Origin: Bacteroidota bacterium
GTDB lineage: Bacteria; Bacteroidota; Bacteroidia; Chitinophagales; UBA10324
Assembly (NCBI GenBank): GCA_014190575.1
Contig: BJGQ01000012.1
Location: 1 to 64,000 of the forward strand
Reading direction: 5' to 3'
Length of the DNA: 64,000 nucleotides
This document shows, piece by piece, positions 7,806 to 17,884 of the stretch; position 1 is the first letter of the stretch; every line of letters starts with the position of its first letter. The notes under the pieces were generated by a model that saw only the letters and a program-made list of their open reading frames with translations, was not told the origin of the DNA and did no database searches. The translations under genes were made by a program, and so were the position numbers.

Positions 7806-10800
7806 TTATCGAATCAAAGTTACATTTCCTTTCTTCTTCAATTCAAAACCATTGGCGCATGTGCCTTGAATGTACCAAACATATACAGCAGGTGTACAAA
7901 GTTTTCCCTGCCAGGTTCCATCCCATCCATCATTCACATCATAAGTTTCAAAAACCATTTCGCCCCATCGATTAAAAACCCGGAAGGCTGTAACCTGGCT
8001 TAATCCATATGTTCTTATTTTGAATACATCATTCTTTCCATCAGCATTTGGTGTGAATGCATCAGGAACATACAATACATCATCACTGCAAGCGAGATTA
8101 ATTTTTACATAATCCTCAGCTTTGCATCCTAATGAATCGGTAACCGTTAATTTGTAAGTAATAGGAATATTAACATGTGAAGCAACCGGGAATTGACAGG
8201 TATTGCAATCTAAAAAAGTTGGTGGCTCCCAAAGAATTGTTCCGCCATTTGAGTAAGCGTTCAACTGGTAGGTTTGCCCGTAAATAATTTCTGCATCAGC
8301 ACCTGCGTAAATTATTGGCAACTGGTTTACATTAATCACTACGGTATCTGCTGAATTAAAACAAACACCATCAGTTGAATAAACTATGTAGGTTGTAGTA
8401 ACAATTGGAGCGGCTGTTGGGTTTGGAATACTTGCGTTATCCAATCCATCAACTGGTGTCCAGGAATAACTGTATCCGCCCGAAGCATTAAGTTGGATAA
8501 AATCATTTACACAAATCATTGCATCGGGAGAGGCAACAACCTGAAATGGCTTCATCAGTTTTACTGAAACAGTATCAGAAGCAGAACATCCCATACTATC
8601 GTATCCGAATAAAGTGTATGTTATAGAGTTGAGCGGAACGCAAACAGGAGATTGCAATGATGTATCGTTTAAGTAATCAGCTGGTGTCCAATAATAATAT
8701 ATTGCTCCAGTGCCTGAGAGATTAGTTGCATTAGGATAGCAAACCACTTTTGATGACCCTGCATCAACAACAGGCAATGCGTGAACAATCACATTCATCG
8801 TGTCATTTTTAAAACACCCAAACTGATTGCCAACAACCACAATAAATGAAGTTGTAACTGAAGGTGAAGCAATTGGATTTGCTATTGCAGGATTATTTAA
8901 AACACTGGCAGGTGACCATTGATAGGTTGTTCCACCACTTGCATTTAATTGTGCAGCGCTTCCAAGACAAATATTTTCATCTGTTCCTGCGACTGCAACT
9001 GGTAATGGATTGATATCGATGGTAACAGTTGTAGTGTCTTTGCAACCTGTAGCATTTGTTCCCACTATAGTATAGGTCATTGGTGATAACGGAGACGCGG
9101 TTACGATAGAACCTGTTGTAGCACTTAATCCTGTTGAAGGTGACCAGGTATAATCAATTGCTCCACTTGCTGTAATTGTAGTTGATAGTCCATCACAAAT
9201 AGTAGGTTGTAGTGCTGTTGCATATATAACAGGTACAGGGTTAATAGTGACAAGTGTTGTAACAGTTGCAGTACACCCGTTTGCGTCTGTTCCAATTACT
9301 GAATAAGCAGTATTAACAATTGGATTTACTGAAATAGCATTACCTAACGCATTGGTGGACCATAAATAATTTACTGCTCCGGTGACAACAAGAGTAGCAA
9401 AATCACCAGGACAAATAGATGGTGTGTTTGGAGAAATGCTAATCACAGGAAGCGAATAAATAGTAACAGGAATTATATTCTGTGCCTGACATCCATTCAA
9501 ATCAGTTCCGGTTATGCTGTAAGTGGTTGATGTGATTGGATTGGCCATTACTGTGTTTCCACTTGTTGCACTCAATCCCGTTGAAGGGCTCCATAAATAA
9601 TTGGTTGCGCCGGTTGCTGTTATTGTTGTTGATTGTCCGTTACAGAATGTTGAATCAACTGCTGTTACTCCAATGATTGGAAGTGGATGAATAATAACTG
9701 TTGATGTGGTTGCACCCGTGCATCCATTCAAATCTGTTCCTAAAATATTGTAAGTGATTGTTGCAGTTGGTGTCGCAATTACTGTTGCTCCATTTGTTGT
9801 ATTCAAATTTGTTGATGGACTCCATGCATAGGTACTTGCTCCTGTTACGGTGAGCGATGCTGAAAATCCTAAACACATGGCTGTGTCTAAACTTGTTACT
9901 GTCGGTAATGAATTTACATTCACATTCACTGTTGATGTTGCAGTGCATCCGTTCACATCGGTTCCTGTAACAGTATATGTAATGCTGGTTAAAGGTGTGG
10001 TTGTTACACTGTTTCCTGTCGATGATGATAATCCTGTTGATGGACTCCAGATATAAGTGGACGCTCCACTTGTTGTTAAAGTTGTAGATGAATTCAAACA
10101 AACCGATGGACTTGCTGTTGATGATATAACAGTTGGTAATTGATTCACTGTTATCGGAATTATATTCTGTGCCTGACATCCATTCAAATCAGTTCCGGTT
10201 ATGCTGTAAGTGGTTGATGTGATTGGATTGGCCATTACTGTGTTTCCACTTGTTGCACTCAATCCCGTTGAAGGGCTCCATAAATAATTGGTTGCGCCGG
10301 TTGCTGTTATTGTTGTTGATTGTCCGTTACAGAATGTTGAATCAACTGCTGTTACTCCAATGATTGGAAGTGGATGAATAATAACTGTTGATGTGGTTGC
10401 ACCCGTGCATCCATTCAAATCTGTTCCTAAAATATTGTAAGTGATTGTTGCAGTTGGTGTCGCAATTACTGTTGCTCCATTTGTTGTATTCAAATTTGTT
10501 GATGGACTCCATGCATAGGTACTTGCTCCTGTTACGGTGAGCGATGCTGAAAATCCTAAACACATGGCTGTATCAGAACTTGTAATAGTTGGTAGTGAAT
10601 CTACCAAAACAACTACATAGGCATTATCAACACATCCATTCGTATCAACTCCAACTACTGCGTATGTGGTTACTGAAAGTGGTGTTGCAAATACTGAACT
10701 TCCGGTTGAAGATGATAAAGTTGAAGTTGGATTCCAGGTATAAGTTGCTGCACCAGTAGCCGTTAGTGTTGCAGCTGAATTCAAACAAACAGTTGGGGAT

Positions 10801-13800
10801 GATGAATAAGCATGGACAATTGGAGGCTGATTAACAATTAAATTTGTATTGGCTGTTGCCGTGCATCCATTTGCATCGGTTCCAATGATGGTAAAAATTG
10901 TTGAGGCTGTTGGTATAGCAGTTACACTTGCTCCGGTTGAACTACTCAAATTATTTGCAGGTGACCAAAAATAACTTAATGCTCCGCTGGCAGTTAAAAT
11001 GGCAGTTCCCCCAGCACAAAACTCCGGTACATTTGAAACAAGGCTTAAAACAGGAGATGGAAATATTGTAACAATTATTTGATTGTTTGATGTGCATCCG
11101 TACGAACTTGTTCCGGTTACTGAATAAGTTGAGGTGAATGTTGGATTAGCGGTAACGATACTTCCCGTGCTATCGCTCAATCCAACGGTTGGTGACCACA
11201 GATATGATGATGCACCAGATGCTGTTAATGCTGTTGCCTCACCAATGCAAAGTTGTGGAGTTTGTTGAACAATTGTAACAACTGGCAACGGATTTACAAC
11301 AACAACAGAATTTACATTCGCTACACAACCAGTAGCGTCAATTGCATTAACTGTATAAGTGGTAGTTGTCAAAGGATTGGCAATAACTGTTGCTCCTGTT
11401 GAAGTGTTTAAACTAGCAGAAGGACTCCATGTATATGTGATTGCGCCGGCAACAACCAAGGTAGTTGTTTGTCCAACACAAATAGAAGGATTTGAACTTG
11501 AAATTGACAAAGCAGGGCCAGGTGATACAATTAAATTTAATGATGTGGTATCAGCGCAACCATTTCCATCAATACCAATCAAAGTATAGGTGGTTGAAAC
11601 AGATGGTGTTGCTATAACATTACTTCCGGTTGACGCTGATAAATTTATTGATGGGCTCCAGAAATAATTTAATGCGCCACTTCCACTTAAAGTTGCAGAT
11701 GATGAAGTGCACAGTATAGCTGAAGTCGGTGAAGCAGATATAATCGGGTTGGGATTAACATTGACCACAACATTTGAACTTGAACTGCAACCATTAGCTG
11801 CAAATCCTACCACGGTATAAGTTGTCGTAGAACTTAGCGTTGCATTTACCACGCTTCCGGTTGTTGCCGATAATCCTGTTGATGGACTCCATTTATAAGT
11901 TACTCCCCCAGTAGCAGTAAGCTGAACGGTTCCGCTCACACATAAATTTCCACTTGAGGAACAATTAATAACGGGCAAAGGCAACACGGTAACAGTTGAA
12001 TATGAATTTGCCACACAGCCAAATGAATCCATTGCTGTTACCAGATAACTTGTAGTAATGGTAGGCGATGCAATTACCGATGCACCGGTTGATGAATTTA
12101 AATTTGTTGTTGGGCTCCATGAATAAGTACTTGCACCCGAAGCATTCAAAACTGCGTTATCACCAAAACAGATTGTTGAATTGGAACTTGCAATACTTAT
12201 TGATGGTCCCGGTGAAACAAAAAGGTCCAATGAAAATGTGTCAGCACATCCATTTGCATCAATTCCAATTACTGTATAGGTTGTTGAAGAGGCTGGGTTT
12301 GCAAGAATAGAGCTACCTGTTGAAGATGAAAGACCTGCTGAAGGACTCCAGAAATAATTTAATGCACCGCTCGCTACAAGATTTGCATTTGATCCAATAC
12401 ATAAAACGGTAAAAGCAGGAGTTGCAGATATTATTGGTGGTGTGTAAACATCAACTTGCACATTTGATATAGCCGTGCACCCATTCACATCTGTACCCAG
12501 AACTGTGTAAGTTGTATTTCCAACCGGGGAACTTGTAACAGAAGTTCCGGTTGTTGTATTCAATCCAGTTGAAGGCGACCATGAATATGTTGAAGCTCCT
12601 GAAGCAGTTAGAATTGCATTTTGTGTTAAACAAATATTGCCGCTCGAAGATGCGTTTACTATTGGAAGCGGACTAACTATTACATTTCCAACTGCTGTAT
12701 CAGTGCAACTTCCGAAAAAACCAATTACTGTATAAGCTGTATTTGCTGTTGGACTAACTGTTAGAGAACTTCCTGTTGCTCCATTTGACCACTGATAAAC
12801 CGGAACGCCAAAGGCAGTGAGTGTTGCAGGTTGTCCGGAACAAACAGCCATACTGCTTACTGCAATAACAGGATTTGGCACTGATATAATTGGAATACTT
12901 GCCTGACCGCTACATCCATTTGCATCAGTCGCAAAGACAGTATAGGTAATATTTGCTAAAGGAAGTGAAGTAACATTTGAACCTGTGGATGTATTAAGAT
13001 AAGTTGATGGACTCCATGTATAATTTGTTCCTCCTATTGCATGTATTATTGATGAATGTCCATAACAAATACTGTCGTCAACAGCCGTAACTGTAATCAC
13101 AAGATTCGGAGCAATATTGACAACTGCTGTCGCAGTGCCAGAACAACCATTTGCATTAAATGCAGTTACTGTATAAGTTGTATTTAAAGAAGGTGACGCC
13201 TGAACCGTTGCCCCGGTCGTAGCATTTAATCCTGTTGATGGACTCCAGGTATAGGTTGTACCTCCGCTCGCATGTATTGTTACAAATGAGGCTGAACAGA
13301 TTGTGCTTGCAGGCGCATCAACAATAATGTCTGGAATTACAACAGTATGAGCTATAGTTCCGGAACAGCCTGCAACAGTAGAAACATCAAGTGTAACTGT
13401 ATAAGTACCGGGCCCCGGGAAAGTATGAACAGGATTATTTTGTGCTCCACTTAAAATCGGAGAACCATCACCGAAATTCCATGAATAATTTGTAGCAACA
13501 CCATTAAGAATTACTGTTGAATCTAAAAACAAAACGGTATTTAAATCACAATTTACCTGATAACCAAAATCAGGTGTAACTAATGTAGGTTCTACTATCG
13601 TAGATATGTTTGCAACACAACCAGTAACTGAAGTTAAAGCACAGGTATAAACAGACCCTACTACCGGATTATTAACTGTGATGGTTTGAGTAGTTGCTCC
13701 ACCCGGCATCCATAAATACCCAAATCCTGGAGGGGCGGTAAGAGTCACTTGATTTTGTCCAACACAGTATTGCGTTAAAACTTGAAGCGGACCACAATAA

Positions 13801-14588
13801 GCATCAATGTATGCGTAGCCAAAATGACCTCCTAAAGCACAATCTCCAACCTGAAATTCTATGGTTATTGATTGATTCAAATACGCTGTCAAATCAATTC
13901 CAACAGTTGTCCAATCTCTGTAGTGTACAACAGAAGCAGAAGTTGTAATTCCCGGTAGAAACCCTGCAACATTTGAATCAGCAACCACCATGTAGTGACC
14001 ACATAAAGCATTGGGAACATAATTTCCGCCGGCATCAAGAACCTTTATTTCAAATCGTGGTTTTTCATTTTGTGAGTGCGGTGTTACATTCCATTTTGGA
14101 TCTTCAAGCACAACAGCATAACTGTAAACAAATAATTCAGATGCAGGTGTTACAGTAAAAGTATATTTAACCATTTCAGATTTAGAACCGGGAAATGGAC
14201 CTGGATTATTTTGAGCATAAAATGAATTTTGCCAGGCTCCTAACCTTGCCGAAAAATTTCCGCCTAAAGGAGAAACTTCCACTAAGTTATTTAAAGTGTT
14301 TGGATCAGTTATCGGAGTAGTAATGGTAAATCTCGGAGGCGTTAATCCACCTGAATTCATAAACTGATTTAAAATAATAGGGCAACAACCTCCTGGGTTA
14401 TTTCCTGAGTTTCCATTAGGGGTGCCTGTTCCGCCTTGCCAATTGCTGAAGTCTCCGTTTTCAAAATTTGAGTTTGTGCAATTAGTAGTTTGAGCAGATG
14501 CACTAAAATATCCGAATAATAAAACAAATAAAACTTTGAATAAAAACTTTGATTTAACAAGCATTCCTTCCTTGTAAAGTCTATTCAT
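7806..14588 (-). CDS. Giant repetitive cell-surface protein with PKD domain, ~23 Ig-like repeats and T9SS type B sorting domain
   Basis: A 2260-residue exported protein. A Sec signal peptide ends near residue 33 (hydrophobic core then SASAQ); the start could also be the Met at residue 9. Residues about 35-270 form an N-terminal beta-rich domain of unknown function, about 345-420 a PKD domain (NYSWNFGDGSP, PGTYTVTLDV), and about 421-2165 some 23 Ig-like repeats of about 76 residues. The repeats share C.G....L.ASGA..Y.WSPST.L, TTYTV.GTD.NGC and a closing LP. The last 90 residues are a type B CTD (VPDAFTPNADGKNDVFKI, FNRWGEMVFE, GWDGTW). This predicts T9SS export and surface attachment or release, with an adhesin or SprB-like role possible. 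Paired cysteines per repeat may form disulfides. The ligand is unknown. Confidence 0.93.
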   Translation of the reverse strand: MNRLYKEGMLVKSKFLFKVLFVLLFGYFSASAQTTNCTNSNFENGDFSNWQGGTGTPNGNSGNNPGGCCPIILNQFMNSGGLTPPRFTITTPITDPNTLNNLVEVSPLGGNFSARLGAWQNSFYAQNNPGPFPGSKSEMVKYTFTVTPASELFVYSYAVVLEDPKWNVTPHSQNEKPRFEIKVLDAGGNYVPNALCGHYMVVADSNVAGFLPGITTSASVVHYRDWTTVGIDLTAYLNQSITIEFQVGDCALGGHFGYAYIDAYCGPLQVLTQYCVGQNQVTLTAPPGFGYLWMPGGATTQTITVNNPVVGSVYTCALTSVTGCVANISTIVEPTLVTPDFGYQVNCDLNTVLFLDSTVILNGVATNYSWNFGDGSPILSGAQNNPVHTFPGPGTYTVTLDVSTVAGCSGTIAHTVVIPDIIVDAPASTICSASFVTIHASGGTTYTWSPSTGLNATTGATVQASPSLNTTYTVTAFNANGCSGTATAVVNIAPNLVITVTAVDDSICYGHSSIIHAIGGTNYTWSPSTYLNTSTGSNVTSLPLANITYTVFATDANGCSGQASIPIISVPNPVIAVSSMAVCSGQPATLTAFGVPVYQWSNGATGSSLTVSPTANTAYTVIGFFGSCTDTAVGNVIVSPLPIVNASSSGNICLTQNAILTASGASTYSWSPSTGLNTTTGTSVTSSPVGNTTYTVLGTDVNGCTAISNVQVDVYTPPIISATPAFTVLCIGSNANLVASGALNYFWSPSAGLSSSTGSSILANPASSTTYTVIGIDANGCADTFSLDLFVSPGPSISIASSNSTICFGDNAVLNASGASTYSWSPTTNLNSSTGASVIASPTITTSYLVTAMDSFGCVANSYSTVTVLPLPVINCSSSGNLCVSGTVQLTATGGVTYKWSPSTGLSATTGSVVNATLSSTTTYTVVGFAANGCSSSSNVVVNVNPNPIISASPTSAILCTSSSATLSGSGALNYFWSPSINLSASTGSNVIATPSVSTTYTLIGIDGNGCADTTSLNLIVSPGPALSISSSNPSICVGQTTTLVVAGAITYTWSPSASLNTSTGATVIANPLTTTTYTVNAIDATGCVANVNSVVVVNPLPVVTIVQQTPQLCIGEATALTASGASSYLWSPTVGLSDSTGSIVTANPTFTSTYSVTGTSSYGCTSNNQIIVTIFPSPVLSLVSNVPEFCAGGTAILTASGALSYFWSPANNLSSSTGASVTAIPTASTIFTIIGTDANGCTATANTNLIVNQPPIVHAYSSSPTVCLNSAATLTATGAATYTWNPTSTLSSSTGSSVFATPLSVTTYAVVGVDTNGCVDNAYVVVLVDSLPTITSSDTAMCLGFSASLTVTGASTYAWSPSTNLNTTNGATVIATPTATITYNILGTDLNGCTGATTSTVIIHPLPIIGVTAVDSTFCNGQSTTITATGATNYLWSPSTGLSATSGNTVMANPITSTTYSITGTDLNGCQAQNIIPITVNQLPTVISSTASPSVCLNSSTTLTTSGASTYIWSPSTGLSSSTGNSVTTTPLTSITYTVTGTDVNGCTATSTVNVNVNSLPTVTSLDTAMCLGFSASLTVTGASTYAWSPSTNLNTTNGATVIATPTATITYNILGTDLNGCTGATTSTVIIHPLPIIGVTAVDSTFCNGQSTTITATGATNYLWSPSTGLSATSGNTVMANPITSTTYSITGTDLNGCQAQNIIPVTIYSLPVISISPNTPSICPGDFATLVVTGAVNYLWSTNALGNAISVNPIVNTAYSVIGTDANGCTATVTTLVTINPVPVIYATALQPTICDGLSTTITASGAIDYTWSPSTGLSATTGSIVTASPLSPMTYTIVGTNATGCKDTTTVTIDINPLPVAVAGTDENICLGSAAQLNASGGTTYQWSPASVLNNPAIANPIASPSVTTSFIVVVGNQFGCFKNDTMNVIVHALPVVDAGSSKVVCYPNATNLSGTGAIYYYWTPADYLNDTSLQSPVCVPLNSITYTLFGYDSMGCSASDTVSVKLMKPFQVVASPDAMICVNDFIQLNASGGYSYSWTPVDGLDNASIPNPTAAPIVTTTYIVYSTDGVCFNSADTVVINVNQLPIIYAGADAEIIYGQTYQLNAYSNGGTILWEPPTFLDCNTCQFPVASHVNIPITYKLTVTDSLGCKAEDYVKINLACSDDVLYVPDAFTPNADGKNDVFKIRTYGLSQVTAFRVFNRWGEMVFETYDVNDGWDGTWQGKLCTPAVYVWYIQGTCANGFELKKKGNVTLIR
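9469..9884 (-). repeat. Exact 416-base internal repeat, copy 2 (in gene order)
   Basis: Identical by eye, with no mismatch found, to 10156-10571, at an offset of 687 bases (229 codons, three Ig-like repeats). It encodes residues about 1569-1707 of the giant protein. The boundaries are sharp: sequence diverges at once on both sides. Confidence 0.95.
10156..10571 (-). repeat. Exact 416-base internal repeat, copy 1 (in gene order)
   Basis: Partner of 9469-9884, encoding residues about 1340-1478 (two Ig-like repeats starting at DTAMCLGFSASL). The lack of silent differences implies recent duplication or gene conversion. It could also be an assembly-sensitive spot. Confidence 0.95.
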
Positions 14589-14900
14589 GAGACTTAAATT
14601 TAAGATGAACCTGTTGTTTAAAATCTTTCTTCATTTCAACACTGTAATGGAACTTTGTAGTGCGTTTTACGAATGGTTTCAATTAAGTTTCACTAATGTA
14701 GAATTGCTATATATCAGCAAGAAATAAAACAGGCTGAACAGGTATATAAGATAGTTCTATTTAGTAATAATACCTTTCGTTGTATTAGTAATTCTGAAAT
14801 AGAAAAAAGATGTTTAAAATTTATTTGATTATAAATTTTATAAAAATCCGTTTTGAATTATCAATTTATTCCATCTAATCATTTTTAGTTTTGCCTTTCA
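14589..14900. promoter_or_regulatory. Divergent intergenic region between the giant gene and ribD
   Basis: An AT-rich stretch of 312 bases with no convincing ORF. On the plus strand TAGTTTTG at 14886-14893 fits the TAnnTTTG box and ends 8 bases before the ribD ATG, predicting an almost leaderless mRNA. No good TTG element lies at the right distance. On the minus strand TAAATTTA near 14595 is a weak candidate for the giant gene. Nothing else is visible. Confidence 0.4.
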
Positions 14901-15950
14901 ATGATTGATTCACAAAAAATTTTTATGCAACGGTGTATTGATTTGGCAAAATCAGGATTTGGCAATGTTGCGCCCAATCCTATGGTTGGTGCAGTTCTCG
15001 TTCATGATGGAAAAATAATCGGCGAAGGTTATCATTATGAATTCGGAAAAGCTCATGCCGAAGTGAATGCAATTAATGATGCGGAAAAAAATTATCCTGA
15101 ACTTATTTCTTCAGCAGAATTATATGTGAATCTTGAACCTTGCTCACACTATGGAAAAACTCCACCGTGTGCCGATTTAATTATTTCCAAAGGAATTAAG
15201 AAAGTTTTTATTTCGAACCAGGATCCAAATCCAATGGTATCCGGAAGAGGAATTGGAAAATTAAACGCAGCAGGTATTGAAGTTGTAACTGATATTTTAC
15301 CGGAAGTGGGAAGAAAACTCAACAGGCGGTTTTTCACTTTTCATGAGAAGAAAAGACCATTCATAATTTTAAAATGGGCGCAAACGGCTGATGGTTTTAT
15401 CGCTCCGGTTTCAAAAGAAAAATTTCAGATTTCAGGAGCACAATCACAAGAGTTGGTGCACAAATGGCGGAGCGAAGAGCAATCAATTTTAGTTGGAAAA
15501 GAAACTGCACTCTATGATAATCCGCAATTGAATGTAAGATTATGGGAAGGCAAAGATCCAATACGAATTGTGATTGATTCCAAACTTTTGCTTCCTGAAA
15601 GTTTGAATTTGTTCAATCATGAAATTGAAACCATTATTTTCAATTCAATAAAAACTGAGGAGCAAAAAAATATATCTTTTGTAAAATTGAATTTCAAAAC
15701 TCCCATTCTGAATCAATTGCTCTCCCATTTGTATTCAAAAAATATTCAATCAATTATTATTGAAGGTGGAACAACCACTTTACAAAAATTCATTGACGAA
15801 AATTTGTGGGATGAGGCACGAATATTTACAGCTCCGAAAAAATTAATTTATGGAATTAAAGCTCCTGTTATTTTATTTGAAAATTTTAATACCGAAATTA
15901 TTTCTGTTGGAGGCGATGAATTAAAAATTATAAATAATTTTCTTGAATAA
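14901..15950 (+). CDS. ribD: Bifunctional riboflavin biosynthesis protein RibD
   Basis: Carries out two successive steps of riboflavin synthesis in the cytoplasm: deamination of the diaminopyrimidine made by GTP cyclohydrolase II, then NADPH-dependent reduction of the ribosyl group. It has 349 residues. Residues 1-145 are the zinc deaminase domain, with ligands in AHAEVNAI (H52, with catalytic E54) and PCSHYGKTPPC (C81, C90). Residues 150-349 are the reductase domain (RPFIILKWAQTADGFIA, IIIEGGTTTLQKFI). The length is usual for the fused enzyme. It stands alone, and no other rib gene is in the window. A TAGTTTTG box ends 8 bases before the ATG. Confidence 0.95.
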   Translation: MIDSQKIFMQRCIDLAKSGFGNVAPNPMVGAVLVHDGKIIGEGYHYEFGKAHAEVNAINDAEKNYPELISSAELYVNLEPCSHYGKTPPCADLIISKGIKKVFISNQDPNPMVSGRGIGKLNAAGIEVVTDILPEVGRKLNRRFFTFHEKKRPFIILKWAQTADGFIAPVSKEKFQISGAQSQELVHKWRSEEQSILVGKETALYDNPQLNVRLWEGKDPIRIVIDSKLLLPESLNLFNHEIETIIFNSIKTEEQKNISFVKLNFKTPILNQLLSHLYSKNIQSIIIEGGTTTLQKFIDENLWDEARIFTAPKKLIYGIKAPVILFENFNTEIISVGGDELKIINNFLE

Positions 15951-16042
15951 ATATTTTCCGTTTCAGCGGGGTATTCCGAAGGAGACGATACTTTGTATTT
16001 CGATGACCGTCATTTCTCAAGTAAAGTTGTTTGTACATCTTT

Positions 16043-16094
16043 CCCCTTGCCCGTTTCTCCCGCCGCCAGTGGATTGAGCGGTGTGGGACAAGGG
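16043..16094. repeat. GC-rich stem-loop, possible REP-like repeat
   Basis: CCCTTGCCC at 16044-16052 pairs with GGGACAAGGG at 16085-16094 (one bulged A), enclosing a GC-rich loop with further CCGC/GCGG pairing. This block is far richer in GC than the region around it and lies in the 187-base space between ribD and the T9SS pseudogene. The short ORFs across it have no protein-like features. Whether it recurs in the genome cannot be told here. Confidence 0.45.
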
Positions 16095-16137
16095 AGCTCT
16101 TGCGCTCTTTGGCTTGTTGTCTATTTCATCTCTATTT

Positions 16138-17453
16138 TTATTCCTTCACAAACTTACCAACTGCTATATCTCCGTTTTTAAATTCTACTCGCAACAAGTA
16201 CATGCCGCTTGCTAAATTGCTTACATCTATATCTGTGGTGTTAGTGCTTGCCTGAAATACTTTTCTTCCTGTAATATCCATTACCACTATTTTTTCTGCT
16301 GGTTGCTTACTGCTGGTTGTTAATTTTTCACTTACAGGGTTAGGATAAATCTTAACACTATTTTGAATATCTATTTCATTTATTCCATTACCTACATCCA
16401 ACAATCTTGCAATACGAAAGCACAGTGTATTACCTGAATTATCAAACCCTCCACCTGCATATAATATATTTTGGAAAACTTCTTCATCGAGATCGCCACC
16501 GGCAAATGCAGTATCTACTCCAGATACATTCGAACCATCATAGTAAAATAGAAAAGGGTTTGTAGGACTTTTTACTATTAATTTATTATTGACTGAAATT
16601 ATTTTAAATCCTTCGCCTGGATAATTTGTTCCATGCCAGGTAGTATCATCCCAATAAGCAAGATAAGTATTTATACCACACACTTTTTCAAATTGCCCTG
16701 TTATGTATAATTTATTGTTATATACTTCCATATCATGAACATCAGCTGCTGAATGATTGCCACTTATTTTGTCGGTTCCAAAACTTCCGGCGCTTGAACA
16801 CAGATTGCTCCATGTTGCTCCATCCCAGGAAGCAATGTTCCAAGCATCTATCCCCCGGCAAAGTCAAAGGTACCCCCAGCAAATAATTTCCCATTATAAA
16901 TTTCTAAACTCATAACAATATGTGAACTTCCTGTAATACCGCTACCCAATGTATCCCATTGAATACCATTCCATTTTGCAATATGATTGCCTGTTCCATT
17001 AATGTTACTAAAATACCCTCCTGCTATTAAATCATTGTTAAATATGGCAAGGCATAAAACTTCACTTGAACTATTGCCGATTGTACTCCATTGAAGAGTA
17101 GAAAAGTTAAATTCCTCAATCCGGTCATCTTTTCCTAAAATTAAATTTCCATTATACATAATTGCACAATTTGTATATGAAAGAATTGAAGCGTTAAAAA
17201 TCCCAGGGAATGGTATCCAGTTTGTGCCATCAAATCCAACTGCATAAGCACTTGAAACTCCACCGCCACCCTCAAATATACCTAACAACCATAGCGTATT
17301 ATGAAATGTATCATTTACTAAAAAACTAACCTGGCAATTATTAAAAGTAGAATCAATGCAATCAATACCAGGAACAATGGGTCTCCATTGGTAATTCTGC
17401 GCATTACAATTAAATGCGATATTCAATAAAACAAATGTTAGAATGGTTTTCAT
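16138..17453 (-). pseudogene. Frameshifted T9SS type A sorting-domain protein with kelch-like repeats
   Basis: Two ORFs (N-terminal 16848-17453, C-terminal 16138-16731) belong to one secreted protein of about 439 residues. The N-part has a signal peptide (LLNIAFNCNAQ) and propeller-like repeats (YNGKLFAGGTF, NDLIAGGYFSN). It stops right after FDFAGG at the TAG at 16848-16850. Adding one base to the C run at 16852-16856 restores the frame: it continues GIDAWNIASWDG and joins the downstream ORF, which ends in a type A sorting domain (KIYPNPVSEKL, LASGMYLLRVEF, VGKFVKE). So it is one frameshift in a homopolymer. It may be a true pseudogene, a phase-variable gene or a sequencing slip. A related broken copy follows at 17885-18466. 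Confidence 0.8.
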
Positions 17454-17456
17454 AAT

Positions 17457-17870
17457 CTATTCGTTTATAGAGATTACAGTTGAATGAAAATCAGAATTGC
17501 TTGTTCGCAAATTTACTATATACATTCCTGGTGCAGGTAAAACTATTTTTCTATTCCAGTTATTGTTTTTCGGCAATTCAACTTTTTCATCAAAAACTAC
17601 CTGACCGGCAAGATTACTAACTGTGATAATCCCTTCTTCTTCAATTTCGCTGAAACCTGTAAGCATAAACCATCCGTTTGTCGGGTTGGGATAAATATAA
17701 ACTGAATTTTTAACAGATGAATTTACATCGGGTTCTTCCAGACGCCACCATGCCGGATGCACAATTATTTCGCTGCGACTGCAACACCCAAAATTTGTAT
17801 TGGTGTTTGTATAGGATATTGAATTGAGGTAGTAAACACCCTCGGAGGCTGTTACTTTTATTAATGTCAT
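17457..17870 (-). CDS. T9SS type A sorting-domain fragment, probably 5'-truncated
   Basis: 137 residues, of which the last 80 are a complete type A sorting domain (VYIYPNPTNGWFML, VSNLAGQVVFDEKV, APGMYIVNLRTS). The first 50 residues look like the end of an Ig/PKD-like repeat (ASEGVYYLNSISY). There is no signal peptide, and T9SS cargo needs one to cross the inner membrane, so as it stands the product should not be exported. Upstream it is in the same frame as the preceding broken gene, separated only by that gene's stop codon at 17885-17887. It is most likely the remnant of a larger cargo gene cut by rearrangement. It lies 3 bases before the next pseudogene. Confidence 0.6.
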   Translation of the reverse strand: MTLIKVTASEGVYYLNSISYTNTNTNFGCCSRSEIIVHPAWWRLEEPDVNSSVKNSVYIYPNPTNGWFMLTGFSEIEEEGIITVSNLAGQVVFDEKVELPKNNNWNRKIVLPAPGMYIVNLRTSNSDFHSTVISINE

Positions 17871-17884
17871 AACATTGAGTGTTC

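Noticed and set aside
9655-10179. 174-residue ORF and its shorter copy at 10342-10563, inside the giant gene
   Set aside because: They lie in another frame of the repeat coding region and are Asn/Cys/Ser-rich shadows; their similarity to each other only reflects the 416-base duplication.
7806-14588. The giant gene as SprB itself
   Set aside because: It has the type B sorting domain and repeats of a similar general kind, but repeat unit and neighbours do not identify SprB (no remF/remG-like genes), so only a generic adhesin-like role is stated.
15993-16255. Two overlapping short ORFs across the GC-rich block after ribD
   Set aside because: They cover a stem-loop and run antisense into the sorting domain of the pseudogene; composition is not protein-like.
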